Assembly: GCA_001430745.1 (NCBI GenBank) | Contig: KQ482053.1 | Span: 337,330 to 354,120, forward strand | Source of the DNA: Auxenochlorella pyrenoidosa | Taxonomy: Eukaryota; Chlorophyta; Trebouxiophyceae; Chlorellales; Chlorellaceae | Direction of reading: 5' to 3' | DNA length: 16,791 bases | Part shown: one piece after another, positions 10,150-16,791 of the stretch | Layout: each line of letters opens with the position of its first letter | Numbering within the stretch: the first letter of the stretch is position 1 | Program-made: the position numbers and the translations under genes | The notes under the pieces: generated by a model | Told to the model about the DNA's origin: nothing | Seen by the model: only the letters and a program-made list of their open reading frames with translations | The model's database searches: none

Positions 10150-10767
10150 GCATGTGACAGACGTGCTGCTTGCTGTGCTCTAGCGCGCGTCACATGTGTT
10201 TCAACCTGCTTTGTTAGCGTTCTGCCAGGGTATGCCTGCTTGCCGCTTCCGCATCGCCTGGTGCAGCTGCAGCGTAGCGACTTGCGCCGCAGCCGCCCGG
10301 CAGGTGGGGCACCCTGGCCCTTCCGCTCCCCCACTCCCCTACCCCTAACCTAGCATACCTCTCACGCTTCCAGTTAACACTCAGCTACAGCTCGTCCAGT
10401 AAAGTCCTGGCCATTGATGGCATCAGGTTTGGTGCACCAGTCGGTGCATTGTTCATGCGCCTCAAGTGCCTCATGCGCTGAGCGGCAGCATGCAGTGGCG
10501 CGTCCGGACGTTGCATGGCGTTTCGGTGCATTCGCACCTTTGAATCCTGTTTTTGGGTGCAGCAGGCGAGCTTGTGCGTCGTCGAAGAGCACCAACAGCA
10601 AAGGCTGCAATGCGGGCGCCCCGGGGTGAGCAAGCCCTGCTCAAAGCTCACGCATGCTACTTGGAGACGATTTCAGGGGCGGAAACGCGCTCAGCCCTCC
10701 TCAGCCGGATACCGGCCTCCAACCGAACTCCCTTGCCGCTGCAGCACGGCGCGCCCTGTTGCTAGCA
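10150..10767. other. Flank between the MYND gene and the anchor-R-like gene
   Basis: This stretch contains the 3' UTR of the MYND gene and the upstream region of gene 3. An 8-base inverted repeat (CATGTGAC 10151-10158 and GTCACATG 10189-10196) begins two bases after the MYND stop codon. Short open frames at about 10515-10811 and 10553-10765 have acceptor- and donor-like edges (CAGCAG near 10565, GGGGTGAGC near 10625). They could be a 5' exon of gene 3, but I cannot connect them with confidence. Confidence 0.45.
10151..10196. repeat. Inverted repeat just behind the MYND stop codon
   Basis: Perfect 8-base arms CATGTGAC and GTCACATG with a 30-base spacer. The transcript could form a small stem-loop in the 3' UTR. 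Arms this short may also arise by chance. Confidence 0.4.
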
Positions 10768-12205
10768 ATGGCGGCAGCAGCTTGGCAGCTGACGTTAGGG
10801 TGAGCTTGTAGCTCCGGACACGGCGAGGCTGCTGCCGCCGCCGCTGCTGCCGCCGGCACTGGCGGCAGCTCGCGAGGGAGCGGCGGCACGAGCCATGCTG
10901 AATACTCCGTGGAGCCCTGCAGCTTATCGCGCTACCAATCACTCCCAGCGATCCGTGGGAGTCGGAGCCTTGCGGCGCGTGATGTGCCTGTGGCTCACCG
11001 GCTGCTGCGCAGCCCTTGCCAACATGCTTGCGCCCACATCTGTGCTGCCCATGCAGCGCGGATCTTGTGTACCTTTCCAACATCGGTTCCACAATCCTGG
11101 ACTCGGACGCCTTTAACGAGCGCTCCCTGCTGGCTGTGTCCTTCATGACGGGGCCGTCGGCGCCGCGGAGGTCGGGCCCCCACCGCCTGTGGGAGGTGCG
11201 GGCGGCCGCGCGGTGTGCGGGCGCGCCCTGCACGCTGCGGCTGTCCGTCTGGACCGCCGACGCCAAGACCCACGCGCCCAAGGAGCGGCTGTGGGGCATG
11301 ACGCAGCGTGTTGGTGACCCCCCCGGCGGCGTGGTGTCGTTCCGGCCGGCCACGCCGTGGCTGCTCGCCCCCCGCGCCGGCTACGCAATCGTGCTGCAGT
11401 CCCTGGGCAGCGGCAGCGTGGGCCAGTGGGCATATTCCGACCGCCGCAACTTCACCCAGGCGCCCGGCTGGGACTATGTGGGCTGGGGCAGCTCGACCAA
11501 CGGTGAGCGACGCTGGGGCGCCCGGCTGTGCACAGCTGCCACGCCGGCCTGCCAGGCTGCGCGCCTGGCAGGTGCGTGCGCGCAGCAGGTGGCAGCGCAT
11601 GGCTGTTCTGGCGGCCTCGCTGGCCCCAGCTGTGGAGCAATGTCACATTACCTCACCCCCCCTGCCTGCTTGGGCCGCCCGGCCTCCCCACCCCCCCCCC
11701 TCCAAGCAGGTGGCAGCAGCTGGAACATGGTGGTCCCCTCCAGCGAGCCCTTCATCTTTGAGCTCAAGAAGCTGGACCACACGCTGCAGGTACCAAAAAA
11801 ACCCTAAGAACCCAATGCCTGCATAGGGCTCTAAAACCATCAGCAGCGTGCAGGGGCCAGCGCCCACAGCGTGCCCTGCCTGTGGGGGGCCAGCGCAGCA
11901 GGCAGACAGGTGCATCGGCTGCCATGTGCATCGGCTGCCCTGCAGGAGCCCCAACAGCTGCCTGTGCCACAGGTCGACTGGAAGGCGGCAGCCTGGCAGC
12001 ATGCCCCTTGTTCGATACTCCACATGCCGCTGCCCTCCTCCCCTCGGCTCTGCAGTGCGCCAGGCTGGGCGGCAGGTGTGGCCGGGTGGCGCCTTGCTGC
12101 CCCCAGCTGTCGTGCCTGACCGTCAGCTCCCGCGGCGGCATCTGCGTGCGCGCCAGCAGCGGCGTGAAGCACCGGGGATCCAACCGGGGAAAGCAGCGGC
12201 ACTGA
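10768..12205 (+). CDS. Protein with choice-of-anchor-R-like domain and six-cysteine knottin-like C-terminus
   Basis: Proposed exons: 10768-10799, 11057-11502, 11710-11789, 12056-12205 (stop TGA 12203-12205). Phases match and the product is 235 residues. Residues ~14-180 match the layout of bacterial 'choice-of-anchor R' (surface/PEP-CTERM type) beta domains. They open with LVYLSNIGST, followed by SFMTG, then a beta segment TLRLSVWTAD, then VVSFRPATPWLLAPRAGYAI, QWAYSDRRNF and WGSSTNGGSSWN. The second intron falls inside the GGSSWN motif, confirming that splice. The last exon (residues 187-235) has cysteines at 187, 194, 200, 201, 206 and 216 (C-x6-C-x5-CC-x4-C-x9-C), the inhibitor-cystine-knot spacing, and a basic tail. 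Extracellular or cell-wall location is inferred. The 5' end is uncertain: a start at 10895 with donor at 10984 is also in phase (254 residues), and neither model gives a clear signal peptide. Confidence 0.7.
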
Positions 12206-12377
12206 CTGTGGGGCGTGCTCGCCGACACGCTTGCAAGGGGACGGCCATGCGGGTCTGCCCTGCCAACGCCAGCGTGCAGCTGGTGCAGCACCCTTCAACA
12301 GCCGAGGGGGTGTGGCCTTGCAGACAGCTTGAAGATTGCTATTTTTCCACCAGCATTGAGAACTGTGCTGCCTAAAG
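12206..12377. other. Convergent 3' ends of gene 3 and the kinase gene
   Basis: A short gap lies between the stop of the anchor-R-like gene (plus strand) and the furthest possible stop of the kinase gene (minus strand). It is non-coding as far as I can see and becomes AT-richer near 12340-12415 (AAAAAATATAA), as expected for 3' UTRs. I see no TGTAA on either strand here. Confidence 0.5.
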
Positions 12378-15300
12378 TCATGCGTGAAAAAATATAAGCA
12401 GCTGCCTGATTATTCGGTGTGTGTGCGTGTGTGCAAATTGGCAAAGAGAAGCAGAGTTGATGGGTGCGGCGGTCAGTAGGCAACTAGTTGGGGCCATGCA
12501 TGCGCATGGCAAGAAGGGGGAGGGGTGCAAGGAGGATATGAGAGCTGTGGGACCAGAAGGGAAAGGCTTATGGCGGATGACACACAGGAGAAATAAATCC
12601 AAACAAATCAGAGAACTGGCAGCGCAGTTTGGCTGCCTGCCAGGTCGTGGCCTGGCGCCTGCCGCGGCACGCTGTGCTGTGCTGCGCTGACAATGTGTGC
12701 ATGCAGCCTTCACGGGGCCTGGTCGATGAGTTGCCTGCAGCATCGGAGCAGGAGAGAAGCAGGCTTTTGGGCTGGTCATGCAACCGCGCTCTCGCGACAT
12801 GCGTGCATGCATGCCACTGCATGCATGCAGCTTGGTGGGGGCTGGGCCAGGGCGCGCCACGCACGCTCCACCCGCATGGGCCCAAGACCAAGCCACCACC
12901 CCGACTACTGTGCTCTGCATAGCTGCCATAGCGACCAGCCGGCTGAAGTGCACAGGGCGGCAGCAGCGGGGGCGTGAGGACAGCCAGGCAGCCAGGCACC
13001 CACCTTAGCTCAGCAACAACTTGCTGGAACCCGGGCCGCCGCTCCGGCTCCTGCGCCCAGCAGCGCTGCATGAGGGCCAGGTAGGCAGGCAGCCCCGCAA
13101 AGCGCGGCGCATCGGGGCCTGGCAGGCTCTCTACCGGGGGGATGGGCAGCCGCTCGCCACACATCAGCCGGCTGACAATCTGCAGCAAGGGAGATGGGAG
13201 GGTGGGTGGGGGTGGGGGTGTTGCCCGAAAAGGGGTAGGGTTTGGGGGTGATGGAGGCTGAGCAGTCAAGGCACCGTGCTGCCACGCAAGGCGCTGCGGA
13301 CAAGCACTTGGGGTAGAGCGGGGTAGCAAGCTGCAAGTTTGACCGAGGAGAGTCATGCCGGCGTTTGGGTGGCACAACCGTGCGCCACGATGGCAGGGTG
13401 GAAAGCAGCAGCCCGTGCCCCACCTCCCAAAAGTCCACGCCCGTCCAGGGAATCTCCCACGTCAGCAGCTGAAAGGGCGGCACGAGAGTAGCATGAGGGC
13501 AGGCGGCTGAAGGCACCTCATCAACGAGCTGGGCTCCCCTTTCTGCATGTGGCCCCGAGCACCTCGTCTGCCCCGCTGGGCATGCATGGACGCCACCACA
13601 AGTGCACAGCCCCTGGCCATCGGTCGGCTTGACGGGCAGCCCAGGCTGGGCAGCTGTGATCCGGCAAAGGCAGAAGAATGTAGAGAGGCTCCGCAGAGGC
13701 AGGCAAACAACCAGGCAAACAAGCCCCCCCCCCCCCGTCTTGCCCCATGCAGCACCACCCCAAAGCTGAACACAGTGGAATAGCAAGGCAAACGAGCCCC
13801 CCCCCCCTTTCTTGCCTCATGCAGCACCACCCCAAAGCTGAACACGTCGGACGCCGCCGTGGCCTTGCTGCCCTGCAGGATCTCCGGCGCCTGCGCCCAG
13901 CATGGCGCAAGCATCGAGCAGCGGGGGTTGGGAGTCAAGGGGGCTGGGAAGGTTGCATGCGGCCCTGCAGCTCTGCCAGGCACTACCAGGCTGCAGGTCG
14001 GCTGGAGCCGCCTGCGGCTCCGCCCACCTAAGCAGCTGGCCTGCTGGGCCGAGCCACAGGCATGCGTGCTGCGACGCTGTTGCAAACCGCCCGCAGTGAT
14101 TCTGCCTCCTGTCCCACCCATGTGCCACGGCCCCTGAAGGCAGCGGCCCAAAGCATCGCAACACACTGACTCAAGCTGCCTCCCACCCCCCCGGCCCCCA
14201 ATCAATACATGACTGACGCGGGCCCCGCCCCCCCCACCCACACCGTCCTACTCCACCCCCGACCCACCAGCCAGCGTGGGTTGGCAGGGCTCTGGGTGCT
14301 GCTCAGCTTGGGGGAGGCCTCCAGCACTTTGGAGAGGCCAAAGTCTGTGACCTGCGGCATCGCCAGGGGGTTGGGGGGTTGGGTGTGTGAGTGTGTGTGT
14401 GCGGGAGGGGGGGGGGGGGGGGGGGGTTGCGCTGGTGAGGCCGCTGGGGGCTCGTGGAAAAAGAGCCCATCCCGGCGCAGGGGCACCCCTCAGATATGCC
14501 GCTGAGAGCGAGCAGGCGGGGCAGGCACAGCGGCACAGGCAGGCGAGGCGCGTGCAGGCCCGGCGCCGCACCTTGACCCGCCACGAGGAGTCGACCAGCT
14601 GCACGGGGGAGGCAGCAGGGAGGAGCAGACAGTGGGCGCTCAGTCAGCTGCAGCGCTGCAGCTGTGCGCCAAGGGGTGCTTGGCGGGCGCGAGTGCACGA
14701 GCGCAGCTCCCCCGGCGCTCCCTCCCGCTGTGCCCCGGCACCGCGCAGGGCGTTCCCAACAAGCGCCACCAAAATTTGGCATGCACTACGAATCGAGCAC
14801 CAAACAGCACCAGAAGTAAGCTCACCAGATTTGGGGACTTCAAATCTCTGTGAAGAACCTGCGGGCTGTGCGCGTGCAGCGCCAGCATGCCGGTGGCGGC
14901 GTCCAGCGCCAGCCCCAGGCGGCGCCGCCAGGTGAGCTGTACTGCTGCTGCGGCATCGCGCCGCGCCTCGCCCAGCACACAGTCCAGGGAGCCCCTCGCG
15001 CAAAACTCTGCGGCAGGAAGCGTGGAAAAGGTCGAGGGTGGAGAAGCAAAAAGATGGAAACAAAAAACCCGGGAACATTGCCTGTGCATGCTGCGGCCAC
15101 GACCCATGCATTGGTGGCCCCGGCACACCCAGCCCCCTGTGCCTGCCATGGGAACCTGGCTCACCCGTTTGCCCCCTGTGCCTGCCTGCCGAGGGGCCAC
15201 GGAGCACCCACCCCCCTGTGCCAGCCTGCCATGCCCCGGCGCACCCAGACCCTGCACCTGCTAGCCATGCCCCGGTCAAACCCACCTGTGACCACCGCTG

Positions 15301-16791
15301 GAGGGTAGGAGCACAGCCCCATGAGGCGCACCACGTTGGGGTGCCTGATGGCCGCCATGACCTCGGCCTCTCGGTGCAGCCCAGCCAGCGCGGGGCTGGA
15401 CAGGGTCACCGGCTGCAGCTCGTCGGCGGGGCCCGCCGCCTCCAGCTTCATCTGTGTGTGTGGGGTGGGGTTGGGGGTGGGTGGTGGGTGGTGGGAGGTT
15501 GTCTCATGTATGACAGCAAGAGCAAGCAGGGCTGTGGGCAGGCATGCTGCTTAGCTACATGCTGGTTGGAACAGGCGCAGCCTTGATTTGAACATGCAGA
15601 GGTGGATGCAATGAGGGGCAAAGGATGGAGGGTGCATCAAAAGGGCTGCCACTCCCTGCTGGGCCCCAATGCACCCCCAGCTTCAGATGTAACGAGCAGC
15701 AGGCGTGGCGCCGATTGGTGGCATGCAGCGCGGCAAGCCAGCCGGTCCGGCACGGGGCAGTTCCTCCAGGGAGCGCACCAGAATCTTCACTGCAACCGGC
15801 GCCTCGTTTAGCGATGCCAGAAACACCTTGCCGAAGCTGCCCTGGCCAATGACGCGCTCTGCAGCTCAGCGAGGCAGAGGGCGCAGGCAAGATGGATGGC
15901 GCAAGGGAGCAGGCAAGGGCAGTGGGAAGCTGCAGCCATGCGTGCTGGTCCCGCCCTGTGCAGGGGGCGCCCGCCCCCGCTGCACACCGCCAAGCCAGGC
16001 AGGAGCTATACACCGCGCCTGCTGTCAGCTGCCCTGCCCCGATGCCCACCCATGCGCAGGCTGCTGAAGTTGAGCACCCAGGGCCGCAGGTCAAGCATGC
16101 GCGACCCCTGCCTCCCGCTGCTGCCAGGGGTGAGCGTCCCGCTGCTGTCGCGCGGCAGCACGGTTTGTGCTGTCGACGCTGCCCCGCTGCTGCTGCTGCT
16201 GCCGCTGGCGCTGCTGTGCAGCATGCCGCTGCCCTCGCTGGCAAGGGACGGCCTGGCGCCAACGGGCGCAGGCTCCTGGCCATAGGGAGTGGTGGGCGGG
16301 TGGCTGCTGATCTGCGCGACCACGGCAGGCACAGCAGGCACACACACCTGAGGTGAGGAAACACGTTGAAAGTTTCGTCCTCCGCTGTGGCAGGCGGGTA
16401 AACCATTCACGGCACTGCACGCTGCTCACCCAGCACCTGCCCTGCTGCCTGCCAACGCTGGGTGGCCCCCATTATGCAGAGCAGCGCCGTGGACAACGCC
16501 TGAGCGCGCTCTCGCGTACATGGCCAAGCAGGGCAGCGCCACGGACAGCGCCTTAAAGCGCCGCTGGGCCATGCAGAGCAGCGCTCACCCAGCTGAGCAG
16601 CTCATCGGTGCGAGAGATGTCGACCATGCTGCTGCTGCCAGGCTTCGCCGCCACGCCGATCCTGCAGCTGCTGGCCGGGCTGCCGGCTGCCGAGTCGGGG
16701 GCGCCTCGAGCTGCGGCGCTGGTCTTCTGCTTCAGCATGTGCTGCTGCATGAAGCTGCCTGCGCCGGTGTCCATGCTGTCGAGGCCTTTGG
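12378..16791 (-). CDS. Raf-like (TKL family) protein kinase, 5' end at or beyond window edge
   Basis: Proposed exons in transcript order: 16791-16589, 16347-16050, 15858-15779, 15451-15286, 15007-14826, 14598-14572, 14351-14268, 13890-13816, 13468-13424, 13179-13004, 12942-12378. Numbering from the ATG at 16774 gives a complete kinase domain. It contains glycine loop GQGSFGKV (166-173), VAVK lysine K186, helix-C E216, TEFCARGSL hinge (243-251), HRDLKSPN (296-303), DFG (316-318), NPRWLAPE (337-344), SDVFSFGVVLHELLTW (355-370) and RCWAQEPERRPG near the end. HRDLKSPN and NPRWLAPE are typical of plant CTR1/EDR1-type Raf-like kinases, which are Ser/Thr MAPKKK-like signalling enzymes. No key residue is missing, so it should be active. 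The N-terminal ~160 residues are Ser/Gly-rich and probably disordered. The frame is open upstream of 16774, so the true N-terminus may lie outside the window. The long C-terminal tail (12942-12378) is doubtful. Confidence 0.9.
12805..12828. repeat. Perfect 10-base inverted repeat (GCATGC type)
   Basis: GCATGCATGC (12805-12814), a four-base loop CACT, then GCATGCATGC again (12819-12828). The arm is itself palindromic, so this is both a direct and an inverted repeat and could form a tight hairpin. It lies within the last open stretch of the kinase gene, which may really be 3' UTR. Confidence 0.8.
13712..13846 (-). repeat. 72-base tandem duplication over a kinase exon end and its GC donor
   Basis: Copy at the real exon: about 13784-13846; second copy inside the intron: about 13712-13773. 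Both carry VFSFGVVLH codons, the donor (GAG|GCAAGA at 13816/13815, GGG|GCAAGA at 13744/13743) and a following poly-C tract. The exon copy is joined to LLTWEIPW (13468) in phase 0, so this is a GC-AG intron. The intervening 72 bases are open in frame. Confidence 0.85.
14407..14426 (+). repeat. Poly-G run of 20 within a kinase intron
   Basis: Twenty consecutive G on the plus strand (C20 in the transcript), flanked by GT-rich sequence, in the intron 14571-14352 upstream of the DFG exon. On the transcript it forms part of the C-rich tract before the acceptor. Confidence 0.95.
14572..14598 (-). other. 27-base micro-exon of the kinase gene
   Basis: Nine codons (LVDSSWRVK) lie between a CGTGCAG acceptor and a GTGCGG donor, phase 0 on both sides. 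They exactly bridge HRDLKSPNL and VTDFGLSK, which family alignment requires, so this tiny exon is well supported despite its length. Confidence 0.9.
15451..15510 (-). repeat. C/A-rich intron tract before kinase exon 4
   Basis: GT/GGGT-rich on the plus strand (GTGTGTGTGGGGTGGGG and onward), so CCCA/CA-rich in the kinase transcript, directly before the acceptor at 15452. It has the same character as the tract before the acceptor at 2246. Confidence 0.7.

Noticed and set aside
11871..12119. Extra exon of gene 3 starting near 11947 (EPQQLPVPQ...)
   Set aside because: It is in phase after 11789 but then needs an implausibly short intron or stops at 12119, losing the six-cysteine exon. The acceptor at 12055 has a much better tract.
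16091..16429. Alternative minus-strand frame with a Gln run (16429 to 16091)
   Set aside because: It is a shadow of the Ser-rich kinase linker; the frame used in the model is the one that joins both neighbouring exons in phase.

Overview
The window looks like nuclear DNA from a GC-rich green alga (Chlorophyta). Evidence for this: every gene is split into many short exons by GT-AG (occasionally GC-AG) introns of roughly 110-350 bases; coding exons are very rich in GC-ending codons; CAG/poly-glutamine and CA/CCCA simple repeats are frequent; and the proteins are families typical of chlorophytes (repeat-plus-RAP organelle RNA factors, large MYND-finger proteins, Raf-like TKL kinases). I cannot name the genus from sequence alone. 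There are no bacterial-type operons, rRNA, tRNA, CRISPR or transposon genes that I can support.

Layout. (1) 1-4116, plus strand: the 3' part of a gene for a RAP-domain protein with LAW-type helical repeats, likely an organelle RNA-binding factor. Its 5' end lies outside the window. (2) 4117-5871: about 1.75 kb without a convincing gene, holding a two-copy 66-base tandem repeat and a GGCGCC run. (3) 5872-10149, plus strand: an eight-exon gene for a protein of about 964 residues ending in a MYND zinc finger. (4) 10150-10767: flanking DNA. (5) 10768-12205, plus strand: a small gene for a protein with a domain resembling bacterial 'choice-of-anchor R' domains, followed by a six-cysteine, knottin-like C-terminal segment. 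(6) 12206-16791, minus strand: an eleven-exon Raf-like/TKL protein kinase gene converging on gene 3, with its 5' end at or beyond the right edge of the window.

Reading frames were joined by requiring matching intron phase at every junction. The gene 2 model sums to a whole number of codons, as do gene 3 and gene 4 from the chosen starts, and the visible part of gene 1 is in phase throughout. The four genes have no obvious common pathway. The most unusual content is (a) the anchor-R-like plus cystine-knot-like architecture and (b) repeated small tandem duplications (48, 105, 66 and 72 bases), two of which copy an exon edge together with its splice site.
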